Of a stretch of 64,000 nt of DNA, positions 16,666 to 26,055 are shown piece after piece. The number at the start of each line of letters is the position of its first letter. The first letter of the stretch is position 1. The translations under genes and the position numbers were made by a program. The notes under the pieces were generated by a model, which was given only the letters and a program-made list of their open reading frames with translations, was not told the origin of the DNA and searched no databases. The DNA is taken from contig NC_014150.1 in the NCBI RefSeq assembly GCF_000092845.1, positions 1,116,001 through 1,180,000 of the forward strand, written 5' to 3'. This stretch comes from Brachyspira murdochii DSM 12563 (GTDB lineage: Bacteria > Spirochaetota > Brachyspiria > Brachyspirales > Brachyspiraceae).

Positions 16666-17742
16666 TTATTGTATAAAATTAACATTCACTGCATCTAAAG
16701 GCAATTGATTAACATCTTTAGCATCTTTGTCAGTAAGAACTTTTATTTCTCCCACTACCAATTTTTGATATATAGTGTCATAATCAGCCTGAGTAAATTT
16801 TTGAAATCTTGAAGTTTCCATAGGAAGACCTATGCCATTAACTTTAGCATCAAGTACAACAGATTTTCCGCCCGGGAATTTAGAATTATAAAAATCATCT
16901 ATAGCATTATAAACAGATTCTCCAAGCATTTTCATAGCTGAGGTGATAACAGTAGGGGATTCAGCACTTTGATCTATATCAACACCTATAACAAAAGCAT
17001 TATTCTGTTCAGCAGCACTCATCACAGAGTTGCCGGCTCCGCCAGCAGGTGCAAATATTACCTGCACTCCGCTTTGATACCAAGAGGTAGCAAGAGTCTG
17101 ATTTTCTGGAGTAGCATTAAAGTTTCCTATATAAGTATAATTAATTTTCACACTTCCAACAGCTAAAGCCATTTCTTTAGCGGCATAATTAGCTCCTTGT
17201 ACAAATCCGTATCCGAATCTTATAACAGCAGGTACAGCCATACCAGCCATAACACCCAAATTAGTATATCCTTCTTTTACTGCTGCATATCCGGCTAAAA
17301 ATCCAGCCTGCTCTTCTGCATAAAGTACAGAATAAACATTAGTCTCTATTCTAAAGTCAGTATATGTTCCGTCCTGAGGAGTACCGTCTAAAAGTACAAA
17401 AGCAACATTAGGGTGAGTATCCTGAGCTCTATATACTGCAGGTTCAAATAAAAATCCCGGTGTTACAACCAATTTTGCACCTGCTGCCACTGCAAGATCT
17501 ATAGCATCTACATATGAATCAGTTGTTTTTTGAGTAGGCTGATAATATTTATGAGATATTCCTTTTTCCTGAGCATACTGAGTTAAACCTTCCCAAGCAC
17601 CTTGATTAAAGGATCTGTCATCTATAGTACCAACATCTGTTATTAATGCCAGCTCATATCCTCCAGACTTTTTTCCGCCGCCGCATGAAACAGTTACTAT
17701 AAAAGCTGTAACTATGATTATTGAAGTGAGAAATTTCTTCAT
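16666..17742 (-). CDS. BMP family nucleoside-binding lipoprotein (copy 1)
   Basis: 358 residues, related to Borrelia BmpA-D and Treponema TmpC, which bind purine nucleosides. The signal peptide ends in the lipobox TVSC, so it is a lipid-anchored periplasmic or surface protein. Family blocks: ALITDVGTIDDRSFNQGAWEG at the N-terminus, APAGGAGNSVMSAAEQ and VIGVDIDQS in the second lobe, and VITSAMKMLGESVYNAI. It is closely similar along its whole length to the adjacent copy, so the pair arose by tandem duplication. The Shine-Dalgarno is AGGAGACAG. Confidence 0.93.
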   Translation of the reverse strand: MKKFLTSIIIVTAFIVTVSCGGGKKSGGYELALITDVGTIDDRSFNQGAWEGLTQYAQEKGISHKYYQPTQKTTDSYVDAIDLAVAAGAKLVVTPGFLFEPAVYRAQDTHPNVAFVLLDGTPQDGTYTDFRIETNVYSVLYAEEQAGFLAGYAAVKEGYTNLGVMAGMAVPAVIRFGYGFVQGANYAAKEMALAVGSVKINYTYIGNFNATPENQTLATSWYQSGVQVIFAPAGGAGNSVMSAAEQNNAFVIGVDIDQSAESPTVITSAMKMLGESVYNAIDDFYNSKFPGGKSVVLDAKVNGIGLPMETSRFQKFTQADYDTIYQKLVVGEIKVLTDKDAKDVNQLPLDAVNVNFIQ

Positions 17743-17803
17743 ATTTCTGTCTCCTATTTTTTATTATTTATTGCTCAATTTTTATTAAAGCCTAAATTAA
17801 TAT

Positions 17804-18880
17804 TTACTTTATATAATCTACATTTACTATGTTCAAAGGCAAATCTTCAATATTTTTTGCATCTGTATCTTTTAATACTTTGATACTTTTATCTACAAGA
17901 AGTTTATATATATAATCATAATTATCTTTAGTAAATACATTAAACTTTGAAGTTGACATAGGAAGTCCTATTCCATTAACTCTTGCATCCAATATCATAG
18001 TTTTCCCGCCGTCAAATGTTTTATTGTAGTAGGAAGCAGCAGCATTATAAACTGATTCTCTTATCATTTTCATAGCTGAAGTTATAACAGTAGGCGATTC
18101 AAAGCTCTGATCTACATCCACTCCTATTACCAAGCCATTATTATTTTCAGCAGCACTCATAACAGAATAAGCAGCTCCTCCAGCTGGGGCAAATATTACC
18201 TGCGTACCGCTTTTATACCATGATGCTGCAAGAGTCTGATTTTCGGGAGTAGTATCATAATTGCCTACATAGGTGTATTTTATATTAATATCGCCTTTTT
18301 TTAGTTCCATTTCATTTGCCGCATAATCAGCACCCTGTAAAAAACCATAACCAAATCTTACAACTGCAGGGTGAGCAACCCCTCCTATAACACCTAAATT
18401 GGTATATCCTTCTTTTACTATAGCATATCCTGCCAAAAATCCGGCTTCTTCTTCAGCATAAAGTATGGCAATAGTATTTGTTTCTGTTCTATAATCAGTA
18501 TAAGTACCGTCCTGAGGCTCTCCGTCTATTAATATAAAGTTTACATTTGTGTAAATATCCTGAGCTCTATATATAGCTGGCTCAAACTGATACCCCGGAG
18601 TTACTATTAATTTAGCTCCGCCTTTTACAGCAAGTTCTATAGTATTTAAATAAGAGTCTATATCTTTATCCGGCACTTTATAATATTTGTGAGTTATACC
18701 ATAAGTCTGAGCATAATCCTTTACGCCTTCCCAAGAGCCCTGATTAAATGATTTGTCATCAACACTGCCCAAATCTATTAAAACAGCTATTTCAAAACTA
18801 TTTGGAGTATTATTTTTTTCTTCCTTGCTGCAGGAAAATAAAAGCAAAGACACTGCTAATAATAATATTTTTTTATACAT
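17804..18880 (-). CDS. BMP family nucleoside-binding lipoprotein (copy 2)
   Basis: 358 residues, the same length as its neighbour. The lipobox is LFSC after MYKKILLLAVSLL. Conserved blocks are VLIDLGSVDDKSFNQGSWEG, APAGGAAYSVMSAAEN and VIGVDVDQSFESPTVITSAMKM. Differences are concentrated in surface positions, so ligand preference may differ between copies, for example purine versus pyrimidine nucleosides; this is inference. It lies 39 bases downstream of the nucleoside phosphorylase gene, which supports co-transcription. Confidence 0.93.
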   Translation of the reverse strand: MYKKILLLAVSLLLFSCSKEEKNNTPNSFEIAVLIDLGSVDDKSFNQGSWEGVKDYAQTYGITHKYYKVPDKDIDSYLNTIELAVKGGAKLIVTPGYQFEPAIYRAQDIYTNVNFILIDGEPQDGTYTDYRTETNTIAILYAEEEAGFLAGYAIVKEGYTNLGVIGGVAHPAVVRFGYGFLQGADYAANEMELKKGDINIKYTYVGNYDTTPENQTLAASWYKSGTQVIFAPAGGAAYSVMSAAENNNGLVIGVDVDQSFESPTVITSAMKMIRESVYNAAASYYNKTFDGGKTMILDARVNGIGLPMSTSKFNVFTKDNYDYIYKLLVDKSIKVLKDTDAKNIEDLPLNIVNVDYIK

Positions 18881-18919
18881 AATCCTTATCCTAAACTATT
18901 ATTTGTTTTTTTATTTTTA

Positions 18920-19711
18920 TTATTTATTTATATTATCTTTTTCTATTAAAACTTTAATAGATTCTATAATCAAATCTATTGCTTCTTCACCAGTATAATC
19001 TTTTGGATCATTAATATTATTTTTAATTCTCTCCTGATTGTGAAGAACAAGCATAGCAGCACCAGTACGTACATTTTTGGAAGCCCCAACAGCAAACAGT
19101 GTAGCAGATTCCATTTCAGAAGCCAAACAGCCTGCCTTAATATAACTATCCCATTTATATAAAAGCTCTTTATCAACAGCCATACTCCCCGGAGCATGCT
19201 GAGCATAAAAAGCATCTTTACATTGTACAACACCTACATGGCTTTTTGTTTTTATTTTGCGTCCGCCTTCAATCATAGCTTCAAGCACATCGATATTAGG
19301 CACACAAGGAAACTCTTTAGGTATATAATTATCCATAGTTCCGCCGCCTTTAACAGCACCATTAACTATAATAACATCGCCAGCAATTACTTTCATATTC
19401 ATACCGCCGCAAGTACCTACTCGTAAAAAAGTATCAGCCCCAATCTTTATAAGCTCTTCTAATGCTATAGCAGTAGAAGGTCCGCCTATACCATGAGACA
19501 CTGCAGAAACTTTAACCCCATTTATATATCCTGTGTAAGTAGCATATTCTCTGTAATCAGCTATTAATTTTGCATTATCAAATCTTTTAGCTATTTTGGC
19601 ACATCTTTTAGGGTCTCCCGGCATTATAATATATCTGCCTACATCCCCTTTTTTTAATTTCAAATGATGAACTAGATTTTCATTTTCTTCATAATAGGCT
19701 TTAGGAAACAT
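18920..19711 (-). CDS. Nucleoside phosphorylase (uridine phosphorylase family, copy 1)
   Basis: 263 residues, normal for the NP-I family hexameric enzymes that split nucleosides with phosphate into base and ribose 1-phosphate. Motifs: IIMPGDPKRCAKIAKRFD (phosphate-binding GDPKR), HGIGGPSTAIALEELIKIGADTFLRVGTCGG (ribose and phosphate site) and ASEMESATLFAVG (the EMES/EME ribose-binding Glu). It resembles uridine phosphorylase more than DeoD, but substrate is not settled. The stop of the upstream paralogue is only two bases away. Confidence 0.88.
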   Translation of the reverse strand: MFPKAYYEENENLVHHLKLKKGDVGRYIIMPGDPKRCAKIAKRFDNAKLIADYREYATYTGYINGVKVSAVSHGIGGPSTAIALEELIKIGADTFLRVGTCGGMNMKVIAGDVIIVNGAVKGGGTMDNYIPKEFPCVPNIDVLEAMIEGGRKIKTKSHVGVVQCKDAFYAQHAPGSMAVDKELLYKWDSYIKAGCLASEMESATLFAVGASKNVRTGAAMLVLHNQERIKNNINDPKDYTGEEAIDLIIESIKVLIEKDNINK

Positions 19712-19713
19712 AT

Positions 19714-20529
19714 TTAATTACCCCTCTTATCTTTTTCATCTAATAAAACTATAGCTTCTAATGCAGTTAATATCATATTTTCTATATTATCACAGTATTT
19801 AAGATGAGTACCCATTCTCTCTATCATAGTATTTTCTACTATATGCATTATTGCTCCTGCTCTTACTTTTCTTAAAGAAGCACATGCAAAAAGAGCAGCA
19901 CATTCCATCTCTGAAGCTATAGCACCGCATAATGTATAGTATTTAAGATTATTTTCAAATTTCTCTCTGAAAAAAGAATTCTCAGGCTCTAATTCTCCGT
20001 AAAAACAATCCTTACTATGAACAACACCTATATGATAATTAGCATTTATTTTTTTAGCAGCATCTCTTAAAGCAAACATAACATCAGTATCAGCAATAGC
20101 AGGATATTCAAAAGGTATATATTCTCTTGTAGTGCCTTCATCTTTGATTGCAGCCTGAGCTATAGCTAAATCATTAGGTTTTACTTTAAGGCTAAGTCCT
20201 CCAGCTGTACCTACCCTTATAAAAGTATCAGCCCCTATATTTATAAGCTCTTCCATAGCTATTGAAGCAGAAGGTCCGCCTATTCCAGTAGAGGTTACAG
20301 AAACATCTACACCTTTATATCTGCCTGTTGCTGTAACATACTCTCTGTTATCGGCCTTAATAACTGCATCATCTAAAAACTTAGCAATATAACTTACCCT
20401 TTTAGGATCCCCCGGAAGAAGTACATATTTAGCAGCATCTCCTTTTTTTAATTTGATATGATACTGAAGAAGACCTTGTTTATTTGCATCTTCATCATAA
20501 AAAGCCTTTATTTCTCTAGCTGATTCCAT
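19714..20529 (-). CDS. Nucleoside phosphorylase (uridine phosphorylase family, copy 2)
   Basis: 271 residues. It has the same core as the adjacent paralogue: LLPGDPKRVSYIAKFLDD, TGIGGPSASIAMEELINIGADTFIRVGTAGG and ASEMECAALFACA. It carries a longer N-terminus (MESAREIKAFYDEDANKQG). The change from SAT to CAA after the EME motif and other active-site-near differences suggest that the two enzymes divide substrates. It sits between deoC and copy 1, so ribose or deoxyribose 1-phosphate released here can pass toward DeoC after isomerisation. Confidence 0.88.
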   Translation of the reverse strand: MESAREIKAFYDEDANKQGLLQYHIKLKKGDAAKYVLLPGDPKRVSYIAKFLDDAVIKADNREYVTATGRYKGVDVSVTSTGIGGPSASIAMEELINIGADTFIRVGTAGGLSLKVKPNDLAIAQAAIKDEGTTREYIPFEYPAIADTDVMFALRDAAKKINANYHIGVVHSKDCFYGELEPENSFFREKFENNLKYYTLCGAIASEMECAALFACASLRKVRAGAIMHIVENTMIERMGTHLKYCDNIENMILTALEAIVLLDEKDKRGN

Positions 20530-20561
20530 AGTTTATACTCCATTTTTATTACAGAAATACT

Positions 20562-21215
20562 TTATTTTTTTTCTGCATTTACTATAGCAATACCGCTGCT
20601 AGTACCAAGTCTGTTTGCACCAGCATTTATCATTTTTATAGCATCTTCATATGTTTTTATTCCGCCTGAAGCCTTTACACCTATATCTTTTCCCACGGCT
20701 TCACGCATGAGCTTTACATCATGTTCCGTTGCTCCGCCTGAAGAAAATCCTGTAGAAGTCTTTACAAAATCAGCCCCGCATTCTTTGGCTATTTTACATG
20801 CCAAAACCTTCTCTTCATCTGTTAAAAGGCAAGTTTCTATAATGACTTTTAATACGCTTGCAGAACAAGCATCGCGTACCTTTTTTATATCGCGTTCAAA
20901 AAGGTCTATTTTTCTGCTTTTTAAAAAACCTACGTTTATAACCATATCTATTTCATCTGCACCGCTGTCAATAGCAAATTTGGCCTCATAAGCCTTAGCC
21001 TCTTTCATCATAGCTCCCAATGGGAAGCCTACTACTGAACAAACTTTTACATCTGAATGCAGAAGAAAATTATAAGCAACATTTACATAAGCGGAGTTAA
21101 CACATACAGAATAAAATCCGTATTCTTTTGCTTCTATACATAACTTCCTTATATCGTCTAGTGTTGCCTCTGGTTTAAGAATTGTATGATCGATTAATTT
21201 ACTTATACTGTTCAT
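20562..21215 (-). CDS. deoC: Deoxyribose-phosphate aldolase
   Basis: 217 residues. It cleaves 2-deoxyribose 5-phosphate to glyceraldehyde 3-phosphate and acetaldehyde. The Schiff-base Lys is in [30 protein letters not shown] and KASGGIKT complete the TIM-barrel signature. A GTG three codons upstream overlaps the Shine-Dalgarno (AGAGGTGA), so I use the ATG at 21215. It is the first gene of the operon, directly after a consensus promoter. With the phosphorylases and importer it turns deoxynucleosides into central carbon intermediates. The enzyme linking them (phosphopentomutase) is not in this window. Confidence 0.93.
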   Translation of the reverse strand: MNSISKLIDHTILKPEATLDDIRKLCIEAKEYGFYSVCVNSAYVNVAYNFLLHSDVKVCSVVGFPLGAMMKEAKAYEAKFAIDSGADEIDMVINVGFLKSRKIDLFERDIKKVRDACSASVLKVIIETCLLTDEEKVLACKIAKECGADFVKTSTGFSSGGATEHDVKLMREAVGKDIGVKASGGIKTYEDAIKMINAGANRLGTSSGIAIVNAEKK

Positions 21216-21235
21216 TTTTTTCACCTCTGTTTCAT

Positions 21236-21264
21236 ATCATATAAAATATAGCTCTATTTGTCAA
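21236..21264 (-). promoter_or_regulatory. Sigma-70-type promoter of the nucleoside operon
   Basis: On the minus strand TTGACA (21264-21259), a 17-base spacer and TATGAT (21241-21236) lie 21 bases before the deoC start. This should drive the whole deoC-to-permease operon. Confidence 0.75.
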
Positions 21265-21383
21265 ATTTATTATGTATAAAAGACGTATTTATATATCTTA
21301 TACACTTATAGTATAATAAATTAATTTGTTTAAATCATGTAAAATATAGAAATAATTTATTGATTTTTATTATTATGATAAAA

Positions 21384-21418
21384 TACAAAATGAAAGCATA
21401 AAAAACTTTCATTTTGTA
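21384..21418 (-). terminator. 13-bp inverted repeat after the aminotransferase gene
   Basis: TACAAAATGAAAG and CTTTCATTTTGTA flank a 9-base A-rich loop, 14 bases past the stop codon. The minus-strand sequence after the stem is T-rich. It separates the DegT gene from the deoC operon. Confidence 0.65.
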
Positions 21419-21431
21419 CTATATGTAAATA

Positions 21432-22550
21432 TTAATCTTTTACAACTTTTTTTATAGCCTCTATAACTATATCCTGCTCTTCTTTAAGAATATCATTATC
21501 TATAGGCAAAGCTATATTATGTTTTGAAGCATACTCAGATACAGGCATATCTCCTTCTTTGTAGCCTAATTTTTTTACTAAAATAGGTGCTAAATGTATA
21601 GGGTGAGGATAATAAAGAGCAGTAGGAACTCCCAATTCAGATAATTTGGATCTAACTTCATCTCTGTTATTTTCTACCTGTATAACATACTGTGCATGAA
21701 CACTTTGAGTATATTCTGCTATTTCAGGCACTTTTACTATATCTTTTAGTTTTTCATTATAATACTCAGCTGCATTTCTTCTATGTTTCATATCATCTTC
21801 AAACCCCTTAAACTTCTCAAGCAAAATACCAGCCTGCAAATTATCTAATCTTCCTGTAGTACCTAGTTTTACATGGTTCATGCCGCCTTCATCACCATGA
21901 TGTCGTAATTGTTTGAGATTTTTGTAGAATTCTTCATTATCTGTAAATACCATTCCGCCGTCTCCAAAACAGCCTAAAGGTTTGGCTGGGAAAAATGATG
22001 TAACAGCAATATCTCCCAATTTTCCAGAGCATGATTTTACATTTTTATAACTTGCCCCAAATGATTGGCAGGCATCTTCTATTACAAAAATATTGTTTTT
22101 TCTTGCAATATCAAGTATAACATCAAAATTAGAACATTGACCGAATAAATTTACAGGTATAATAGCTGCTGTATTTTTATTTATTAAACTTTCTAGTTTT
22201 TTTACGTCCATATTAAAATATTCATCAATATCGCATACTCTCACTTTCATACCTAAAAATGAAGGAGCTTCAGCCGTAGAAAAAAATGTCATAGCAGGTA
22301 CTATAACCTCTTTACTAGAATGATCCTCTCCCGCATTAAAGCCCAATGCCAAAAGTGCAAGAACTAACCCCACATGCCCAGATGAAACACCTACAGCATA
22401 TTTTGCCCCTGTATAATTTGCTAATTCTTTTTCTAAAGTATCTAATTCTTCACCAAATACAAACTGACTTCTCTCTATAATAGAAGATATTCTTTTATCA
22501 ATAGCTTCTTTTCTTTTTTCATATCCCCTGTAAAGATTCATATATTTCAT
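21432..22550 (-). CDS. DegT/DnrJ/EryC1/StrS family aminotransferase
   Basis: 372 residues, a PLP-dependent sugar aminotransferase of the type that makes amino sugars for cell-surface polysaccharide. The PLP lysine is in FFPAKPLGCFGDGG; EDACQSFGASY holds the Asp that contacts the pyridine nitrogen and LDNLQAGILLEKF is typical. I start at the ATG at 22550, eight bases after AAGGA, not the longer ORF start at 22607. It has its own promoter and terminator. No sugar-pathway partners flank it, although manC lies 8 kb away. Confidence 0.88.
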   Translation of the reverse strand: MKYMNLYRGYEKRKEAIDKRISSIIERSQFVFGEELDTLEKELANYTGAKYAVGVSSGHVGLVLALLALGFNAGEDHSSKEVIVPAMTFFSTAEAPSFLGMKVRVCDIDEYFNMDVKKLESLINKNTAAIIPVNLFGQCSNFDVILDIARKNNIFVIEDACQSFGASYKNVKSCSGKLGDIAVTSFFPAKPLGCFGDGGMVFTDNEEFYKNLKQLRHHGDEGGMNHVKLGTTGRLDNLQAGILLEKFKGFEDDMKHRRNAAEYYNEKLKDIVKVPEIAEYTQSVHAQYVIQVENNRDEVRSKLSELGVPTALYYPHPIHLAPILVKKLGYKEGDMPVSEYASKHNIALPIDNDILKEEQDIVIEAIKKVVKD

Positions 22551-22596
22551 AAAAAATCCTTTATATAAATTGAAATTAAATATAAAATTTATATAA

Positions 22597-22624
22597 ATTG
22601 TATTCAAATTATAATTATTGTCAA
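22597..22624 (-). promoter_or_regulatory. Promoter of the DegT aminotransferase gene
   Basis: Minus-strand TTGACA (22624-22619), 16-base spacer, TACAAT (22602-22597), 46 bases before the start codon. Confidence 0.6.
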
Positions 22625-22684
22625 TAGATTTATTAAAAAAAATATTGTTAATAGTAATATTTTAAAAATATAATCTAATAATCC

Positions 22685-22713
22685 TTGAAATACACATTTT
22701 ATTTTACTATACT
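22685..22713 (+). promoter_or_regulatory. Promoter of the anti-sigma-type kinase gene
   Basis: TTGAAA, 17-base spacer, TATACT, 53 bases before the start codon. It is back to back with the DegT gene promoter. Confidence 0.55.
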
Positions 22714-22766
22714 ATAATGTATTGATAATAAACTGATAACATAATAAGAACAAGCGGAAATTGATT

Positions 22767-23207
22767 ATGAATATGTACGTTAAGGATTGTCCAAAGCTAG
22801 CAGAAAAAATATTATTTATGAAAAAAATACCCAGCGATAAATTATTAATACCAAAAATTTCTAAAGATTTTTTGGATATGCTTCATTCAAATGGGATAGA
22901 ACAATGTGATGCTCTGCAGGTAGCATTTGAAGAAGCACTTACTAATGCTATATTACATGGTAATAAAAACAATCATAATAAAAATATATATCTCAGCATA
23001 AATATAGATAATGAAAAAATAGAAATTATAATAGAAGATGAAGGCGAAGGTTTTGATTATTTTACGGCTATGATAAACCTTACAGAATCGCAGGAAAATA
23101 TCTATAAAGACAGCGGAAGAGGTATATTCTTAATTTCTCTATATACAGACGATTTTTACTTTGAAGATAATGGAAGAAAAATAGTAATGATTAAGTATAG
23201 AAATTAA
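22767..23207 (+). CDS. RsbW/SpoIIAB-like anti-sigma serine kinase (HATPase)
   Basis: 146 residues from the ATG at 22767 (GCGGAAA upstream); a TTG two codons earlier is too close to that site. The GHKL ATPase motifs are N-box FEEALTNAILHGN, G1 DEGEGFD and G2 GRGIFLI. That is the RsbW/HATPase_c_2 layout of small cytosolic kinases which bind a sigma factor or phosphorylate an anti-anti-sigma protein. No partner with a STAS domain is encoded nearby. The last four bases overlap the stop of the convergent MATE gene. Confidence 0.85.
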   Translation: MNMYVKDCPKLAEKILFMKKIPSDKLLIPKISKDFLDMLHSNGIEQCDALQVAFEEALTNAILHGNKNNHNKNIYLSINIDNEKIEIIIEDEGEGFDYFTAMINLTESQENIYKDSGRGIFLISLYTDDFYFEDNGRKIVMIKYRN

Positions 23208-24508
23208 TCGGCAAATACTTTTTTGTTATTTTTTATAAAATAGATTAAAGAAAACAAACTGCTTAAAATCTCCGCTATAGGAAAAGAAAGCCATACTCCG
23301 GTCATATCAAAAATATATGATAAAATAAATATTAAAGGCATTATAAATATAAATCCCCTTAAAATTGATATTATAAATGAAGGCTTGGCATTATCCATAG
23401 CACTGAAATATACACAAGTTATAATATTATATCCTGCAAATATAAAAGCTGTAAAATATATATGAAGTCCATTAACGGCTATATTTTGAAGAATAATATT
23501 ATTATCTTTATTAAAAAGTGAAGTTATACTGTCTGCAAATATAAAAGTAAAAATATACACTATAACAGAAACTAAAGATGATAAAATCAAAGCATATTTA
23601 TATATTTTATTTATATTATTAATATTACCATAATTACTGCTTATTATAGGCTGTATGCCCTGCCCTATTCCTGTAAATATTGCTATAATAACCAATGCTA
23701 CATTAGCTATTATACCATATGCTGCCACACCGACATTTCCAGATATATTAAGTATTACTATATTAAAAGCTATCATAACAAAACCTGATGATACTTCCGT
23801 AATTAAAAAAGAAATACCTAATAATACAGTTTCAAAAATACTTTTTAAGTTTATATTAGGCTTTACTATAAAAAAAGTATTTTGCTTTTTGAAAAATATA
23901 CTTGATAATATAATAATACTTACAATAGGCGAAAAACCTGTAGCAAGAACTGCTCCGAATATCCCCATTTTTAGAGGAAATATAAAGATATAATCAAAAA
24001 TAATATTAAATAAACTTCCCATCACCATAGCAAGCATTGCAAGTTTCGGGTGATTGTCATTTCTAACAAAACCTAGTAAAACATTATTAAACATAAACAT
24101 AGCTGAAAATATAAATATTACTTTTATATATATGTCTGTCATGGCAAGTATTTCATCTCTAGCACCAAGAATATATGATATATCTTTTGTAAAAAATAAA
24201 GCTATGATAATAAAAAATAAATAAAGAGATAATACATATATTAAGGCATTGGTAAAAACAATATTTGCTTCATTATCTTTACTTTGAGTTTTTAGTATAG
24301 CATACTTTGTAGCAGACCCCATACCTATCATTAACCCCAATCCGTTTATGAAGTTAAAAATAGGTATAGCTATATTCAAAGCAGTAAGCCCGTCAGCACC
24401 TATTCCTCTAGCTACAAAAAAAGTATCAGCAAGTATATAGCATGAAAGCCCTATCATTCCAAGTATATTCAAAGATACATATTTTATAAACAAATTAAAT
24501 ATATTCAT
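23204..24508 (-). CDS. MATE family efflux transporter
   Basis: 434 residues with twelve membrane helices. The start is placed at the ATG at 24508 because TTGGAG lies seven bases upstream and overlaps the longer TTG start. The first repeat opens SCYILADTFFVARGIGADGLTALNIAIPIFNFINGLG, a typical MATE N-lobe, and the second has GIGQGIQPIISSNYG. It probably exports cationic drugs or metabolites with Na+ or H+ as counter-ion. It belongs to the DinF/NorM-like set; the substrate is unknown. Confidence 0.9.
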   Translation of the reverse strand: MNIFNLFIKYVSLNILGMIGLSCYILADTFFVARGIGADGLTALNIAIPIFNFINGLGLMIGMGSATKYAILKTQSKDNEANIVFTNALIYVLSLYLFFIIIALFFTKDISYILGARDEILAMTDIYIKVIFIFSAMFMFNNVLLGFVRNDNHPKLAMLAMVMGSLFNIIFDYIFIFPLKMGIFGAVLATGFSPIVSIIILSSIFFKKQNTFFIVKPNINLKSIFETVLLGISFLITEVSSGFVMIAFNIVILNISGNVGVAAYGIIANVALVIIAIFTGIGQGIQPIISSNYGNINNINKIYKYALILSSLVSVIVYIFTFIFADSITSLFNKDNNIILQNIAVNGLHIYFTAFIFAGYNIITCVYFSAMDNAKPSFIISILRGFIFIMPLIFILSYIFDMTGVWLSFPIAEILSSLFSLIYFIKNNKKVFAD

Positions 24509-24809
24509 AAAATGCTCCAAGTAATCTAACTAAAAAACTTATTTTATAATATAGCTAAACAACTATAATTTGTCAATTAAGTTATAAAAAGTATTATTAG
24601 TTATTAATAAGATAAGTTTTAAATATATTATAATAACTATATTTTAGTTAAAAAAATTCAGGCGTACTTCGTATAGTTCTTTTGGAGAAGCCAGCGGGAA
24701 AAAGAACAACATAAAAATTAACAAACTTATGATATTTTCAGTATATACTAAAAATATCATAAGTAAATAAAACTATTGATATATAAAAACTATAAGGTAT
24801 AATAAAAGA
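24509..24809. repeat. Intergenic region with hairpin element and 40-bp palindrome
   Basis: No gene lies in this 301-base stretch. GTTCTTTT (24676-24683) pairs with AAAAGAAC (24700-24707) around GGAGAAGCCAGCGGG. Then 24725-24764 is palindromic over 40 bp with one mismatch: ACTTATGATATTTT, a core AGTATATACT, and AAAATATCATAAGT. The stretch 24718-24747 resembles the right end of the inverted-repeat element at 45514-45812. AAGGTAT at its end is the ribosome site of trmD. Confidence 0.7.
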
Positions 24810-25544
24810 ATGATAATAGATATACTTACACTATTTCCAAAATTCTATGAAAGCCCTACCTCTATGGGAGTAATAGGCATGGCACTAAATGAAAAAAAAA
24901 TAGATTTAAATATAGTAGACATGCGTTTATACGGAGACGGTAATTATAAAAAATGTGATGATTATACATATGGCGGCGGACCTGGTATGATAATGACCTA
25001 CAGTATTTTTAAGAAATATTTTGATAGTAATAATAGAGGATATACTCTTCTTTTCTCGCCTTCTGGAAAAATACTCACTCAGAAAAAAATAAAAGAGCTT
25101 TCAAATAAAGAGCATATAACTATGATACTTGGGCATTATGAAGGTATAGATTATAGAGTTGAAAAAAAATATGCTGATGAAGTTATAAGTATAGGAGATT
25201 ATGTATTAAGCGGAGGAGAGATACCAGCTCTTTTACTTGCAGATGCTGTATCAAGATATAAAGGCGTTTTAAATAATAAAGAATCAGTTACAAGTGATAC
25301 ATTTGAAGAAAATTCAAACGGTTTATTAGAATACGAACAATATACAAGACCAGAAGAAATTGATAATATGAAAGTACCTGAAGTCCTTCTCTCTGGAAAT
25401 CATAAAAAAATTGATGAGTACAGAAGAGAAAGAAGCATAATAAAAACTTTTAAAAAAAGAAAGGATATATTTTCTAAAATAGATTTAACTAAAAAAGATA
25501 TAGAAAGCATTTTTAATTATCTAAAAAATAAGGGACAGCAATAA
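24810..25544 (+). CDS. trmD: tRNA (guanine-37-N1)-methyltransferase
   Basis: 244 residues, standard for TrmD, the trefoil-knot SAM enzyme that methylates G37 next to the anticodon and prevents frameshifting. Seen: LTLFPKFYESPTSMGVIGMA, YTYGGGPGMIM, LGHYEGIDYRV and ISIGDYVLSGGEIPALLL, the last forming the SAM-binding knot. TRPEEIDNMKVPEVLLSGNH marks the C-terminal domain. In many bacteria trmD lies with rpsP, rimM and rplS; here it stands with an acetyltransferase gene whose start overlaps its stop by one base. Confidence 0.96.
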   Translation: MIIDILTLFPKFYESPTSMGVIGMALNEKKIDLNIVDMRLYGDGNYKKCDDYTYGGGPGMIMTYSIFKKYFDSNNRGYTLLFSPSGKILTQKKIKELSNKEHITMILGHYEGIDYRVEKKYADEVISIGDYVLSGGEIPALLLADAVSRYKGVLNNKESVTSDTFEENSNGLLEYEQYTRPEEIDNMKVPEVLLSGNHKKIDEYRRERSIIKTFKKRKDIFSKIDLTKKDIESIFNYLKNKGQQ

Positions 25545-26035
25545 TGAAAATAAGAAAAACAGAATATAAAGATATTGATAAAGTAATAGAAATATTTGAT
25601 TATGCAAGAAACTTTATGAGAGAAAATAATAATCCTAACCAATGGATTAACGGATACCCTTCAAGAGAAAATGTAGAAAATGATATAAATAATAAACATA
25701 GTTATGTATGCTTAGATGATAATGATAATATTATAGGTACTTTTTGTTTTTTCGTGGGAGAAGATGAAAATTATGATAAAATATATGACGGTAATTGGAT
25801 TAATGACAAAGAATACGGAGTAATACACAGAATAGCTGTATTAAAAGGAAGAAAAGGTACAGCTTCTTTTTGTCTTGATTACTGCTTTAATCAATGTCAT
25901 AATATAAGAATAGACACTCATAAAGATAATACACCAATGCTTAATTTCCTTAAAAAAGAAGGTTTTGAAAGATGCGGAATAATATATTTAAAAAATGGTA
26001 ATGGAGAAAGAATAGCATTTCAAAAAAGTATTTAG
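25544..26035 (+). CDS. GNAT family N-acetyltransferase
   Basis: 163 residues. The GNAT fold is seen from IRKTEYKDIDKVIEIFDYAR at the N-terminus to GVIHRIAVLKGRKGTASFCLDYCF, where the acetyl-CoA pyrophosphate loop (R/QxxGxG/A) is KGRKGTA. RIDTHKDNTPMLNFLKKEGFERCGIIYL is the usual C-terminal strand-helix block. It is translationally coupled to trmD (TAATGA overlap). Its acceptor is unknown; similar proteins acetylate small amines or protein N-termini. Confidence 0.82.
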   Translation: MKIRKTEYKDIDKVIEIFDYARNFMRENNNPNQWINGYPSRENVENDINNKHSYVCLDDNDNIIGTFCFFVGEDENYDKIYDGNWINDKEYGVIHRIAVLKGRKGTASFCLDYCFNQCHNIRIDTHKDNTPMLNFLKKEGFERCGIIYLKNGNGERIAFQKSI

Positions 26036-26055
26036 TATTTATAATTTTATAGACA

